From Lysinibacillus macroides (GTDB lineage: Bacteria > Bacillota > Bacilli > Bacillales_A > Planococcaceae): DNA of 64,000 bases. Made by a program: the position numbers and the translations under genes. This document shows, one piece after another, positions 26,074 through 36,103 of this stretch. The notes under the pieces were generated by a model. That model saw nothing but the letters and a program-made list of their open reading frames with translations, was not told where the DNA came from and made no database searches. Within the stretch, counting starts at the first letter, position 1. Each line of letters starts with the position of its first letter. The stretch covers positions 1,424,825 to 1,488,824 of the forward strand of contig NZ_LGCI01000005.1 in the NCBI RefSeq assembly GCF_001281525.1, in the 5' to 3' direction.

Positions 26074-26739
26074 ATGAAAAAAACACTTACTGCAATTTGT
26101 GCAACATTTCTTTTAGCAGCTCCAATTCAATTCGCATCAGCTGCTGCCAATACATCAGAGGAGAATGCTGTACAGCCATCAACGAACTGCAACGTTTCTT
26201 ATTATAAATGGTCTAATCATCATAAGTGGTCGATAAAACAACCACAGCCATCAACACCATCTAAAGAAGTGCCAAATACGACGCAGCCATCAACACCATC
26301 TAAAGAAGTACCAAATACGACACAACCAACACCGCCAGCAACATCTACACCATCAACAGATGTCAATGCATTTGAGCAAGAGGTTGTAACATTAACAAAT
26401 GCTGAGCGTACAAAAGCTGGTTTATCACCACTTCAAACAGATGCACCACTAATGGCGGCAGCTCGTGAAAAATCACAAGATATGCAAAAAAATAAGTATT
26501 TCTCTCATACAAGCCCAACATTCGGTTCACCATTTGATCGTATGAAGGCTTTAGGCATTCAGTATAAAGCGGCAGGAGAGAACATTGCTCAAGGTCAGCG
26601 TTCACCACAAGAAGTTGTTAAAGCGTGGATGGACTCACCAGGTCACCGTGCCAATATTTTAAATGCGAAATTTACCCATATTGGTGTGGGTTATGTTCAA
26701 TCAGGTAACTATTGGACACAACAATTTATTCAAAAATAA
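26074..26739 (+). CDS. Secreted CAP-domain protein (YkwD-like)
   Basis: 221 residues. Signal peptide 1-24 (FASA-A). Linker 50-100 is Pro/Thr-rich with an exact 13-residue duplication (QPSTPSKEVPNTT twice), perhaps wall-spanning. CAP/SCP domain ~105-221: NAERTKAGLSPLQTD, YFSHTSPTFGSPFDRM, AGENIAQGQRSPQEVVKAWMDSPGHRANILN, HIGVGYV. The family is common in spore formers and often associates with the envelope; the molecular role is unsettled. AAGGAGG precedes the ATG. A WalR-type box upstream fits a wall function. Confidence 0.9.
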   Translation: MKKTLTAICATFLLAAPIQFASAAANTSEENAVQPSTNCNVSYYKWSNHHKWSIKQPQPSTPSKEVPNTTQPSTPSKEVPNTTQPTPPATSTPSTDVNAFEQEVVTLTNAERTKAGLSPLQTDAPLMAAAREKSQDMQKNKYFSHTSPTFGSPFDRMKALGIQYKAAGENIAQGQRSPQEVVKAWMDSPGHRANILNAKFTHIGVGYVQSGNYWTQQFIQK

Positions 26740-26755
26740 TAATAGATTTATCAAC

Positions 26756-26789
26756 GATGCCCTCGTCATTTTAGCAGGGCATCTTTTTT
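26756..26789 (+). terminator. Rho-independent terminator
   Basis: GATGCCCT / AGGGCATC followed by T6. Confidence 0.85.
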
Positions 26790-26814
26790 GATGGGTGGAC
26801 CTCCTCCTATAGAG

Positions 26815-27045
26815 CAGAGCCGCTATCCGTTAATGATGGGGTTCTATCCATCAAAGTAGCAACTCAATCCGCTGATTGGAACGTTCTATCCACGAAATGA
26901 AGCGCTTCCCTGAATAGGGAGCCTTTCTCCATGAGTGTATCATTTTCATCCGTCACTTTAGCAACCCAATCTATCACCTTAGTTGTTCTATTCGCCTGTT
27001 GAGCTAAGATGCTGTCCTATAACGCTTCTATCCTAAAATAAAAAA
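26815..27045 (-). repeat. Array of a degenerate 21-bp repeat (minus orientation)
   Basis: CTATCC or close variants begin at 26823, 26844, 26865, 26886, ~26907, then 26946, 26967, 26988 and 27028, nearly all at multiples of 21. The best unit reads ATCCGTCACTTTAGCAACCC. Its reverse complement (GGATAG then CTAAAGTGAC) is the same motif as in the array at 55221-55400. No gene lies in this stretch. Confidence 0.65.
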
Positions 27046-27126
27046 TAGAAAAATAGGAGTTTTTAATCTATAATTTTAGGGAATTACTAAATTAGTAGTG
27101 GGTAAAAAGTACGGAGGGGTGAGGGG

Positions 27127-30084
27127 ATGAAACGGTCAAATCGTTTAAAGCAGTTTTTTTCAAAAGAAGTGATTGCACAGCCGGTGGCATTAGACGAGGT
27201 TCAGGATTCTCAATTATTTGCCTATGCTTTATCCTTTGCGAAATACCATCCCGATATGATGATTGTCTTTGCAGCGGATGGTGAGATGGTTTATGTGAAT
27301 CAAGAGGCGCTTTATCAACTCTTGCAGTATCACCCAAATCATGCAGAGGACTTTCAACAGATTTTTTCAGCAACCGATTATAAGCGTTTAAAACGGGCCT
27401 TTAATCAAACATTACGGGGACAATCAACAAAGCTTGAAATTAAAAGCCTTCAGCATCAAGGGCGTCATCTTAGCCTTACGCTCACATTTATTCCAATAAA
27501 AAATTATGAGGGGCAAGCAGAGGGCCTTTATTTAATCGTTGAAGACATGTCTACCTACGAGGCGATGAAGCATCAATTATTGCTTCATGAAAAGCATTTA
27601 AACTATGCCCAGCAAATTGCCGCGGTTGGAAGCTGGGAGTATTTTATTCAACATGATAAACTTTATTGCTCAGATAATTTTTATCATATTTTTGGCTTTG
27701 ACCGTTCGGAAAACGAGAGCATTCGCCAGCTATTTCAGTTGATCCATCCTGAGGACTATGAAAGAACGTCTAAGGCCTTTGAGGCGGCTTGCAATGGTAT
27801 AAATTTTGACAGTGAATTTCAGATTTATCATGGTAAATCGAATGAACTACGTTATTTACAGGCAGCAGCAGAGGTGGTTTGGAAGGATCATAAGCCTTTT
27901 AAAATGATTGGGGTTGTTAAAGACCATACCTCCTTTAAGCAAATGGAGCAAACGCTGAATGACACGCTCGCAAACTATCATGATATTTTTAATAATTTAG
28001 ATGCAGGTGTTTGGATGAGAGATTCCATTCGCGGGAATATGCTTTTTGCTTCAAAGGGGCTTGAAGGAATTCTAGGCATTCCATTAGAGAAGCTTTATGA
28101 AGACTCCGAAGCATGGATTAATTTGATTCATCCTGCACATCGTGAGGAGGTTTTAGCCTATACAGATCATCTGGCATTAGGGCAAAGCTATCAGGTTATC
28201 TATCGGATTATTGCGGGAGATCAAACCATAAAATGGCTACTGGAGCAAATTGTCCCGCGACTGGATCAGCAAGGAGATGTCCATCATATTTTTGGCTTAG
28301 TCACAGATATTACAACTGAAATTGAGCGGAAGGAACGACTGAATTACTTAGTGTACTATGATGAGCTTACAGGCTTGCCAAATCAGCTTAGCCTCTATAA
28401 TAAGCTTGATACTTTATGTACAGCAGGCGATCAATTTGCCCTTCTATATATGTCCATCAACCGCTTCCATGTTGTGCATCATGCGCTTGGTCTACAAATT
28501 GGTGATGAATTGCTGCGAGTCGTGACGAATTATTGCGCAACAGTGTTAGATGATCATAGCTATATGGCACGACTAGATCATCAGCATTTCGTGATTATTA
28601 TTAAAAAATATAGTAGTAAACAAACTATTTATGCACTAGCCAATCGATTATTAAAAATCTTTGAGACAGCACTCATCGTCAAAGACTATCAGCTCCATGT
28701 ATCTGCAAACATTGGTATTGTGTTTTATCCAGAAGACGGCTCGATAAGAAATATCTTATTAGAAAATGGCTATGCTGCTTTGTGCTATGCGCAGCAGCAA
28801 GGGCGCAATAATTTTCATATCCATGCCATTACAGAAGATATTACCTCTTATAAGCAATATGTGCTAAATCGGGATATGCGACAGGCTTTGCTAAATGAGG
28901 AGTTTGAACTTTATTTTCAACCATTAGTAGAGCCACAGAAAGGTATTCTGTACGGTGCAGAGGCATTAATTCGCTGGCATCATAAAGAATGGGGTCTCGT
29001 ATCACCTGGTGAATTTATTCCATTAGCGGAAGAAAATCATATGATTCATATTATTACCGATTGGGTGATTAAAAAAACTTGTGCACTCTTACAAGAATGG
29101 CAACAACAAGGCTATGTATTACGTACCATCAGTATCAACATTTCACCTATTCACCTAGTGAAAAAAGGGTTTGTAGAATTTGTGCAGGAACAAATAAGTA
29201 TCCATGCTATTAAGGCAGACTATTTAGAGTTTGTGATTTCAGAAAATGCGATGCTTAAAAATAGTAAAAGTGTGCGGAATATCTTACAAGTGTTACAGGA
29301 ACTTGGTGTCAAGATTGCCATTGGTGATTTTGGCGCAGGCTATTCCTCACTAGAATCATTAAGAACGTTTCGGCCAACAACTATTCATATTTATGAGGCA
29401 TTTATTCGTCAACTTCGCCATGACCGTCCCATCGAAAATGGGCTGATTTCCACAACGATTTATCTAACAAAAATGCTTGGTATTCAGGTAGTAGCGAAGG
29501 GTGTAGAAAGCTATGACCAATTTATCTTTTTAAAGCAGCAGGAATGTAACTATATACAAGGTAGTATTTACACAGAGGCGGTTCCTGCAAAGGCGTTTGA
29601 AAAAATGCTGGCACGAGGCTTTTTAACACCGCAGAAAGTGAGCCCGAACAAGAAGCCAGCCGTTGAACGACGCAAATACTATCGTTTCCCTTTTCCAGCC
29701 TATGTAAAGGGCTCTATGACGATTATTGAAATGAATCAGCAAAAAATTAATATTGGCCATACACCGATCTTAATTGAAAATATTAGCTTAGGCGGAATGA
29801 AAATTCGTTCGACGTTAAAGCTACCGATTAACCAAACCATGAAATTCAAATTTAGCTTTGTGTTAATGGACCAAGCCTTTCAGATTGAGGGGACATTTAG
29901 ATGGACATTGGAGGAGCGCTATCAAATCTATTCTTACGGTGTGGCGTTTCATTTAAAGCCTGAAGATGAGGGGAAGCTAGCGCCGATTATTAATCGAATG
30001 ACGGCATTGCATAATCAGCATAAAAAAATTAAAGGAACGCCGTTTATCTATGAAGATATTGAAGCATTTTTTAATAAAGAGTAG
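27127..30084 (+). CDS. PAS-GGDEF-EAL-PilZ protein with degenerate enzymatic motifs
   Basis: 985 residues, no clear membrane helix. PAS domains ~40-150, ~160-275 and ~280-395; GGDEF ~400-560 with the signature site reading RLDHQHF instead of GGDEF; EAL ~575-825 keeps EALIRW and the Asn of SINIS but reads IGDFGAGYSS (usual DDFGTGYSS), has IHIYEAF where LKIDRSF is usual, and AKGVES in place of AEGVET, so metal ligands and the base are missing. A C-terminal PilZ domain (~840-960) keeps RRKYYR and ENISLGG. It probably senses or binds c-di-GMP rather than making or breaking it. GGAGGGGTGAGGGG precedes the ATG. Confidence 0.9.
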   Translation: MKRSNRLKQFFSKEVIAQPVALDEVQDSQLFAYALSFAKYHPDMMIVFAADGEMVYVNQEALYQLLQYHPNHAEDFQQIFSATDYKRLKRAFNQTLRGQSTKLEIKSLQHQGRHLSLTLTFIPIKNYEGQAEGLYLIVEDMSTYEAMKHQLLLHEKHLNYAQQIAAVGSWEYFIQHDKLYCSDNFYHIFGFDRSENESIRQLFQLIHPEDYERTSKAFEAACNGINFDSEFQIYHGKSNELRYLQAAAEVVWKDHKPFKMIGVVKDHTSFKQMEQTLNDTLANYHDIFNNLDAGVWMRDSIRGNMLFASKGLEGILGIPLEKLYEDSEAWINLIHPAHREEVLAYTDHLALGQSYQVIYRIIAGDQTIKWLLEQIVPRLDQQGDVHHIFGLVTDITTEIERKERLNYLVYYDELTGLPNQLSLYNKLDTLCTAGDQFALLYMSINRFHVVHHALGLQIGDELLRVVTNYCATVLDDHSYMARLDHQHFVIIIKKYSSKQTIYALANRLLKIFETALIVKDYQLHVSANIGIVFYPEDGSIRNILLENGYAALCYAQQQGRNNFHIHAITEDITSYKQYVLNRDMRQALLNEEFELYFQPLVEPQKGILYGAEALIRWHHKEWGLVSPGEFIPLAEENHMIHIITDWVIKKTCALLQEWQQQGYVLRTISINISPIHLVKKGFVEFVQEQISIHAIKADYLEFVISENAMLKNSKSVRNILQVLQELGVKIAIGDFGAGYSSLESLRTFRPTTIHIYEAFIRQLRHDRPIENGLISTTIYLTKMLGIQVVAKGVESYDQFIFLKQQECNYIQGSIYTEAVPAKAFEKMLARGFLTPQKVSPNKKPAVERRKYYRFPFPAYVKGSMTIIEMNQQKINIGHTPILIENISLGGMKIRSTLKLPINQTMKFKFSFVLMDQAFQIEGTFRWTLEERYQIYSYGVAFHLKPEDEGKLAPIINRMTALHNQHKKIKGTPFIYEDIEAFFNKE

Positions 30085-30091
30085 AGCATAA

Positions 30092-30130
30092 AAAAACGCC
30101 TTCTCCCATATTAGGGAGTGAGGCGATTTT
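30092..30130. terminator. Bidirectional terminator
   Basis: CGCCTTCTCCC / GGGAGTGAGGCG between the convergent PilZ-protein and MATE genes, A and T runs outside. Confidence 0.75.
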
Positions 30131-30134
30131 ATCG

Positions 30135-31481
30135 TTAAACAGTCACTCTTTTTTGTACAATAAGTAGGCGCATAAAAAGGGTGATCGCACCTGCTGTTAA
30201 CCCTGCCACAAGCCCAATCCAATAGCCAAATGGACCAAAGTCGGTATAGGTGGCGAGCGCATAGCCTACGGGTAGACCAATAACCCAATAGGAAATAATC
30301 GCCATAATAAAGGTGATCATCACATCTTTATAGCCCCTTAAAGCCCCCTGTACAGGTGCTTGGATCGCATCGGATAACTGGAAAATGGCTGCGTACACTA
30401 AAAAATGCACTGCATATTCAAGTACAATGTCATCGGCTGTATACATATGGGCAATCGGTTCACGTAAAATAAATAAAATACAAGCAGAAATAAAGCTAAA
30501 TAAAATAGCTGTTGCTATGCATAAATAGCTATATATGCGTGCATCTCCCATACGGCCAGCTCCAACCTCAAAGCCCACTAATATCGTGACACCCATCGAA
30601 ATACTAAGCGGCACCATATAGAGGAGGGACGTAAAATTTAAAGCGATCTGATGGGCTGCAATGATGGCTGTACTAAAATTACTCATCATCATCGTTACAG
30701 CAGAAAAAATACTAGTTTCGGCAAATAATGAAATGCCAATCGGTACACCAATCAGTAAAATTTCCTTCCAGCGTAGCCACTCCAGCTTTGGCCATTGATG
30801 AAACAGACGGAAGCGTTCAAATGGTACGCGTTTTGCAATAATCCATACAGTGATGAAGAAAATAAGCCAGTAGGTAATGGCTGTTGCCACACCAGCCCCG
30901 ACACCGCCAAGCTCAGGTAGCCCAAATTTTCCGAAAATAAATAGATAGTTTAGGATAATATTAATAGGTGTTGTCAGGATGGTAATTATCATTGTGACAC
31001 GTGTTTGACCAAGCGCATCCATAAAGCAGCGCATTACAAAAAATAAAAATAATGGCACAAGACCAGCGCACATTACATGGATGTAGCTTTTGGCGATACG
31101 GTGTACAGCAGGCTCTAAGCTCATTTTGCTAAGAATCCAATCAATGCTAAAAAACAGGGAGATAAAAATAATGACGGCAAGTGTTATCGCCACATAAAGA
31201 CCTTGCTGGACAGCCTTTTTAGCATCTAACTCTTTCTTTGCCCCGACAAGCTGTGAGACAATAGGGGTAATGGCAAGAAGAATGCCTGATAGTCCTGTGT
31301 ATATGGGCATCCAAATGGAGGAGCCAATGGATACACCTGCTAAATCAGGAGTGCCGTAGCGACTTGACATTAAAATATCAAAAAATGAAATTAAATAAAT
31401 AGCTATTTGCGTCACTAAAATAGGAACAATCATTTTTAACAATAATGTATATTTCTCTTTGATGGTGGATGTTTGATACAT
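30135..31481 (-). CDS. MATE family efflux transporter
   Basis: 448 residues, 12 helices. First MatE repeat begins IVPILVTQIAIYLISFFDILMSSRYGTPDLAGVS, second repeat ILLIGVPIGISLFAETSIF, and GFEVGAGRMGDA. The order resembles the NorM/YeeO-type branch that exports drugs using cation gradients. AAAGGAAG precedes the ATG. Only about 28 percent alike by eye to the MATE at 5359; not a recent duplication. Single gene. Confidence 0.9.
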   Translation of the reverse strand: MYQTSTIKEKYTLLLKMIVPILVTQIAIYLISFFDILMSSRYGTPDLAGVSIGSSIWMPIYTGLSGILLAITPIVSQLVGAKKELDAKKAVQQGLYVAITLAVIIFISLFFSIDWILSKMSLEPAVHRIAKSYIHVMCAGLVPLFLFFVMRCFMDALGQTRVTMIITILTTPINIILNYLFIFGKFGLPELGGVGAGVATAITYWLIFFITVWIIAKRVPFERFRLFHQWPKLEWLRWKEILLIGVPIGISLFAETSIFSAVTMMMSNFSTAIIAAHQIALNFTSLLYMVPLSISMGVTILVGFEVGAGRMGDARIYSYLCIATAILFSFISACILFILREPIAHMYTADDIVLEYAVHFLVYAAIFQLSDAIQAPVQGALRGYKDVMITFIMAIISYWVIGLPVGYALATYTDFGPFGYWIGLVAGLTAGAITLFMRLLIVQKRVTV

Positions 31482-31646
31482 AGTTTAGACTTCCTTTATG
31501 AACATAATGAAAAAGTATAGCATATTTAAAGAGTGAGAGGCTGAAATTTTCATGCTTCATCTATATCTTTTCATTCGCATATAGTAAAATAGAAGACTGA
31601 AAGTAGCACCTAACTACGATGGCTTTTACGGAATAGGAGAATTTGT

Positions 31647-32723
31647 GTGAAACAACAAACAATCATTTTAACCGGTGGTGGGACAGCTGGCCATGTATCG
31701 TTAAATCAAGCGATACTCCCGTCCTTACTTGAACAAGGTTATGATGTCCATTATATTGGCTCAGATGAAGGGATCGAAAAAGAATTAATTGGTGAGGCAT
31801 TCCCACATGTCCCATTTTACGGCATTGCTAGCGGGAAGCTCCGTCGTTATTTCTCAATGAAAAATTTTACAGATCCGTTTAAAGTACTTGCTGGCGTAAT
31901 GCAGGCTTTTCGCATTATAAAAAAAGTAAAGCCCCAAGTAATATTTTCAAAGGGTGGCTTTGTATCCGTTCCTGTTGTTATGGCAGCTAAGCTTGCAAGT
32001 GTCCCAGTTGTGATCCATGAATCAGATGTAACACCAGGCCTTGCAAACAAAATTGCGCTGCCCTTTGCCTCTCATGTTTTCACAATTTTTGAGGAAACAT
32101 TAAAGCATTTGCCGCAGGAAAAGGCAACATGCACAGGTTCTATTATTCGTCCAGAACTATTTAAGGGAGAAAAAGCAAGAGGGCTATCTTTCTGTGGCTT
32201 TACAACATTGAAGCCTGTTTTATTGGTAATGGGAGGAAGTTTAGGCTCTGTCGTATTGAATGAGGCATTGCGTAAAAATTTACCAGAGCTATTAAAGCAG
32301 TTTTATATCATTCATTTATGCGGAAAAGGACACTATGATCAAGCATTGGCTGCAATGCCTGGCTATAAGCAGTTTGAATATGTCACGACAGAATTGCCTG
32401 ATTTACTACATGCTGCTGACTTTATTGTGTCACGTGCGGGCTCCAATTCCATTTTTGAATTTTTAGCACTGCATAAGCCGATGCTGTTAGTGCCGCTATC
32501 TGCACAAAAAAGTCGCGGCGACCAAATTTTAAATGCTAATTTATTTAAAAAACAAGGCTATGCAGAGGTACTACAGGAAGAAGAGCTGACGAAGGAATCG
32601 TTTTTAAAGTCTGTTTATACATTAACGGAGCGTAAGGTGGAAATGGTAGCAACGATGGAGCAAACGCCAAAGCCCAAAACACCAGATGAAATGGCAGCGC
32701 TTATTTTACATTATAAGAAATAA
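31647..32723 (+). CDS. murG: MurG, lipid II-forming GlcNAc transferase
   Basis: 358 residues, GTG start (TAGGAG upstream). GT28 N-terminal domain with [14 protein letters not shown] (the usual GGTGGH...A pattern), [12 protein letters not shown] and [13 protein letters not shown]-terminal UDP-GlcNAc domain with [23 protein letters not shown] and [11 protein letters not shown]. It adds GlcNAc to lipid I on the inner membrane face. It stands alone here rather than in a dcw cluster, as in the B. cereus group and staphylococci. Length is normal. Confidence 0.93.
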   Translation: MKQQTIILTGGGTAGHVSLNQAILPSLLEQGYDVHYIGSDEGIEKELIGEAFPHVPFYGIASGKLRRYFSMKNFTDPFKVLAGVMQAFRIIKKVKPQVIFSKGGFVSVPVVMAAKLASVPVVIHESDVTPGLANKIALPFASHVFTIFEETLKHLPQEKATCTGSIIRPELFKGEKARGLSFCGFTTLKPVLLVMGGSLGSVVLNEALRKNLPELLKQFYIIHLCGKGHYDQALAAMPGYKQFEYVTTELPDLLHAADFIVSRAGSNSIFEFLALHKPMLLVPLSAQKSRGDQILNANLFKKQGYAEVLQEEELTKESFLKSVYTLTERKVEMVATMEQTPKPKTPDEMAALILHYKK

Positions 32724-32740
32724 ATCTTTCTACAAAAAAA

Positions 32741-32780
32741 GAAGCTATATGGCAATAATAACCTATAGCTTCTGCTTTAT
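32741..32780. terminator. Terminator between convergent murG and GNAT genes
   Basis: GAAGCTATA / TATAGCTTC with a 14-nt loop and T/A-rich flanks. Confidence 0.6.
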
Positions 32781-32789
32781 AAAAATTAA

Positions 32790-33338
32790 TTACATCGCTT
32801 GTTCTTCGTCCTCTTGCATTGTATGTGCAGTTGTTAGATAGAATAAATCTTTAGGAATTTTAAATAAATTAAATTGCGCTTCGCCGCTATTGACCTGTGC
32901 TAGTAATGTCGGATGACTTTCATTGGCCTCTACCACATAAGGTAGCTTTAAGGCAGCACGCTGTGATTTTATATTTTCAACTCGAATTCGAAGAAATACC
33001 GTATGGAAATGATAGTCAAAAAATAATTCATTCAGAAATAGCAATTTTGCTTTCTGATTATAACCTTGACCTTGATATGGGACGCCAATCCATGTTCCTA
33101 AGAAGCCAGCACCATTTTCAATATCATGAATGCTAATCGTGCCGATTGGCTGACCCCAGTCATCCGCAATGGTTCTCGAGATAGCGAGACCTCTCGCTTC
33201 CTCCTCAATCAGTTGCTTTGTCATAAACCAGTACTCATCCGCAGATGTGGCTTTTTGACGGACAAAAGGGAATACAGAAGGGTGTGATAATAGTTCATAA
33301 AGCTCTGTGCATTCGTGCAGGTCTCGATGTCTAAGCAT
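32790..33338 (-). CDS. GNAT acetyltransferase (RimJ/RimL-like)
   Basis: 182 residues, Acetyltransf_3 layout: LRHRDLHECTELYELL at the start, GTISIHDIENGAGFLGTWIGVPYQGQGYNQKAKLLFL covering the acetyl-CoA loop (Q-G-Q-G-Y in place of RxxGxG/A), then VFLRIRVENIKSQRAALKL. The last ~50 residues extend beyond the usual domain. GGAGG lies 8 nt before the ATG. Substrate unknown. Confidence 0.85.
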   Translation of the reverse strand: MLRHRDLHECTELYELLSHPSVFPFVRQKATSADEYWFMTKQLIEEEARGLAISRTIADDWGQPIGTISIHDIENGAGFLGTWIGVPYQGQGYNQKAKLLFLNELFFDYHFHTVFLRIRVENIKSQRAALKLPYVVEANESHPTLLAQVNSGEAQFNLFKIPKDLFYLTTAHTMQEDEEQAM

Positions 33339-33633
33339 ACGAAACGCCTCCTTTACTAGGGTAGTTATACAATTCCTTTAAAACATAAAGAAGAAAACTA
33401 ATATTCGTACTGGAATTAAAACCCAAAGAACTAGACGTTATAACTATGATATTCCATAATCTCCCGCTGTCTTACTGATTTTACCATACCGAAAAAAAGG
33501 GTAGTTTTTTAAATATAATATATCAAACAAGCTACTTCACGCAATATTTTTGCTCGAAAAAACTAAAATTTAAGTTTAAAAGTCAGTAAATTCTGATAAA
33601 TAGCGACTGCTATCAGCCGTCTTTATTGACAAT
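33339..33633 (+). other. AT-rich intergenic stretch
   Basis: No gene, repeat or convincing regulatory site was seen, apart from a weak hairpin around ATAGC-gact-GCTAT (~33600-33613). Confidence 0.3.
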
Positions 33634-33818
33634 TTATTTACCTATTAGGATTAGCTCGCTCTCACAACTAGCGGCATTGCTGAGAGACAACAGGATCTTA
33701 GGCTTTATTTTCCCTATTTCAATGAAATTAAAACATACCAAAAGTTCACCTGTAACATTGTCGATGATAGGATAGTTTTTTGATTTTAAGTCTATATGAT
33801 TATATTTATCTACTATTA
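33634..33818 (-). pseudogene. Possible coding fragment
   Basis: Minus strand, about 60 codons open without a usable start: KYNHIDLKSKNYPIIDN ... TGELLVCFNFIEIGKIKPK ... SNAASCESELILIGK then TAA at 33634-33636. The composition looks like protein, unlike the neighbouring AT-rich DNA. No family recognised. Confidence 0.3.
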
Positions 33819-33935
33819 ATTATTTATATATTTCTTTAGTAGTATATTATTTTTGCCAATATAGGTAATATAGTAAAAATACCCTTAAGAGGATTTAATT
33901 TCTCTTATTCTTTGAAAGGTAATTTTTTAATTTTA

Positions 33936-34023
33936 TGTTATAATAGTAATATTAATTTTATATAAATAAGCCAAATAGTAATATTTTGAGCATGATAGCA
34001 TGGTTTTTTCTGGGGGTGACAGT
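33936..34023 (+). promoter_or_regulatory. Extended -10 promoter and ribosome site of the GGDEF gene
   Basis: TG-T-TATAAT (33936-33944) is an extended -10; TTGAAA at 33912 is too far for a standard -35. GGGGGTGA precedes ATG 34024, which decides the start over ATG 34000. Confidence 0.5.
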
Positions 34024-36051
34024 ATGGAGTATCTTTTAAGCGAAGAATTTTTCAATGAATTATTCATTGGTAAGGATTTTGTTTTTCTTATGAAAAAAGT
34101 AGGGGATGATTATCAATATATTCGCTTAAACCAAGCAGCTCAAGAACTGTTATCAAATGAAGCGATTGGAAAAATGCTTTCCAGTGTTATGTCAAATCAT
34201 TATTTTTCAACGATTCAGAAAAGCTATCATCAAGCGATTAGCGAGCATAGTCAGGTCGACTATGTAGATTATGCATATGTGCAGTCAGAGGTTCGTAAAT
34301 ACGAAACGACTGTTAGACCATTGCGCTATAAAAACGATGATTATATTTTAGCGATTATGAAGGAAATTTGTTATGGTCGCAGCATTGAAGATAAATTTTT
34401 ATTTATGCAGTCCATACTTGACCATGCTTTCTTCTCCACCGTGATGTTATCGGCTGAGGGGATGATCTATGAGGTAAATGCAAGATTTATGGAAGATTTC
34501 CACTTGGACCATGCAAGTGTGAAGCAACAGCTATTAATAGATTTACCGATTGTTCCAAAGGATGAGGCACATAAAATAAAGCTGTATATTCAAAAGGCAG
34601 CTATGGGGGAAACCGTTAGCGAAAAGCTTATTAAGCTATATACATTAGATGGTGAGGAGCGCATGTATTTATTCTCCTTATCACCAGTGAGGCAGGATGA
34701 TCATTCATTTGCGATTTTTTTAATTATGCAGGATTGCACACAGAATGCGCTTCAAAAGGCAGAATTGCGCTCAAAGTCACATGGACTAGAGGTTTTTAAG
34801 TCTGCCTTAAATTCAGCAACAGCCATTGCTCTGCTAGACCATGAAGGTACTGTGATCGAGGTAAGCGAGATGTTTTTACGTGCTTCTGGTTACACAGCAG
34901 CAGAATTAATCGGTCAGCCCTATGATATTATTGAACCCCGCCATCACTCCAGTAATTTTTTACAAACGATTGTTGAAAAGCTTGATGCAGGAGAAATGTG
35001 GCAAGGGGAGCTTTGCTATCGCACTAAATATCATGCGGATTATTGGGTAGAAGCAACCATTGTTCCGTTGAAAAATGAATCTGGTGAATTAGAGCAAATT
35101 TTAAGCATTAACTATGATATTACAGATAAAAAAAGAATGTTTACAGAATTAAAAAATATTGAACGTACGTTCCGACTGATCACTGAAAATACCAATGATT
35201 TAATTGTTATTACAAATGAGGATGGCATCATTATTTATGCGTCTCCATCTTGTCGTCTTTACTTAGGCTATGAAAATGTAGAATTGCAGGGGCAGTTTTA
35301 TAGTGATATTGTCGATGAAGAAAGCAAGAACGCATGGCAAACCTTTTTAAATAATTTTACAGGTCAAACAGATACACAATTTGAGCTATTATTAAAAGCA
35401 AAAGATGGCACTCTTATTTGGACAGAAAGTAATGTAACGGTCGTGCATGACCCTGAACGTGAAAAGGTGTCACAAATTATGATGGTTTCTCGGGAGATTA
35501 CGCATCGTAAGGAAAGAGAAAATGATTTATTATATTTAGCTTACCATGATTCATTAACACAATTGCCAAACAGACGCTTTCTTCAAAAGGAATTTCCAAA
35601 AATAGTGGCTGAGGCACAGGTCAATCAGACATCTGTAGCAATGCTTTATATAGATGGGGATGATTTTAAAGAGGTCAATGATCGCTATGGTCATGAGACA
35701 GGTGACGCGTTTATTCAGCGATTTGGGCATGCATTAAGCAAAACGATTCGTAGCCATGATATGGTGATTCGAATGGGCGGCGATGAGTTTATCGTACTGC
35801 TAACAGGCTTAACGAGAGATCAAGAGAAAAGACATGACCAAATGATGCATATTATTCATCGCATTCGCGGCGATTTGGCAGAGGGCTGGATCATTGATGA
35901 CCATCACTTTACACCAACAGCCTCAATGGGTATTGCCTATTATCCAGACCATGCCCAAACATTAGAGGTATTAATGGATTTAGCTGATCAAGCGCTATAT
36001 AAATCAAAGGAATCTGGCAAAAATAATCTTTCTATTTCAGAAACATATTAA
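34024..36051 (+). CDS. PAS-PAS-PAS-GGDEF diguanylate cyclase
   Basis: 675 residues from ATG 34024. PAS-like sensors ~10-110, ~120-240, ~255-370 (GTVIEVSEMFLRASGYTAAELIGQP) and ~380-500 (DGIIIYASPSCRLYLGYE), then GGDEF ~505-675. The catalytic site is intact (RMGGDEF), the metal Asp is present (YIDGDDFKEVND), and an RxxD inhibitory site (RSHD) lies five residues before GGDEF. It should make c-di-GMP in the cytosol under feedback control. It may feed the degenerate GGDEF-EAL-PilZ protein 4 kb upstream; that link is inference. Confidence 0.92.
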   Translation: MEYLLSEEFFNELFIGKDFVFLMKKVGDDYQYIRLNQAAQELLSNEAIGKMLSSVMSNHYFSTIQKSYHQAISEHSQVDYVDYAYVQSEVRKYETTVRPLRYKNDDYILAIMKEICYGRSIEDKFLFMQSILDHAFFSTVMLSAEGMIYEVNARFMEDFHLDHASVKQQLLIDLPIVPKDEAHKIKLYIQKAAMGETVSEKLIKLYTLDGEERMYLFSLSPVRQDDHSFAIFLIMQDCTQNALQKAELRSKSHGLEVFKSALNSATAIALLDHEGTVIEVSEMFLRASGYTAAELIGQPYDIIEPRHHSSNFLQTIVEKLDAGEMWQGELCYRTKYHADYWVEATIVPLKNESGELEQILSINYDITDKKRMFTELKNIERTFRLITENTNDLIVITNEDGIIIYASPSCRLYLGYENVELQGQFYSDIVDEESKNAWQTFLNNFTGQTDTQFELLLKAKDGTLIWTESNVTVVHDPEREKVSQIMMVSREITHRKERENDLLYLAYHDSLTQLPNRRFLQKEFPKIVAEAQVNQTSVAMLYIDGDDFKEVNDRYGHETGDAFIQRFGHALSKTIRSHDMVIRMGGDEFIVLLTGLTRDQEKRHDQMMHIIHRIRGDLAEGWIIDDHHFTPTASMGIAYYPDHAQTLEVLMDLADQALYKSKESGKNNLSISETY

Positions 36052-36078
36052 AAGTCTGTCTTGTAAGACAGACTTTTA
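36051..36078. terminator. Hairpin terminator between convergent genes
   Basis: AAAGTCTGTCTT / AAGACAGACTTT follows the GGDEF stop directly. Confidence 0.75.
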
Positions 36079-36103
36079 ATATTGCCCTTTTTCACTGAAT
36101 TAG

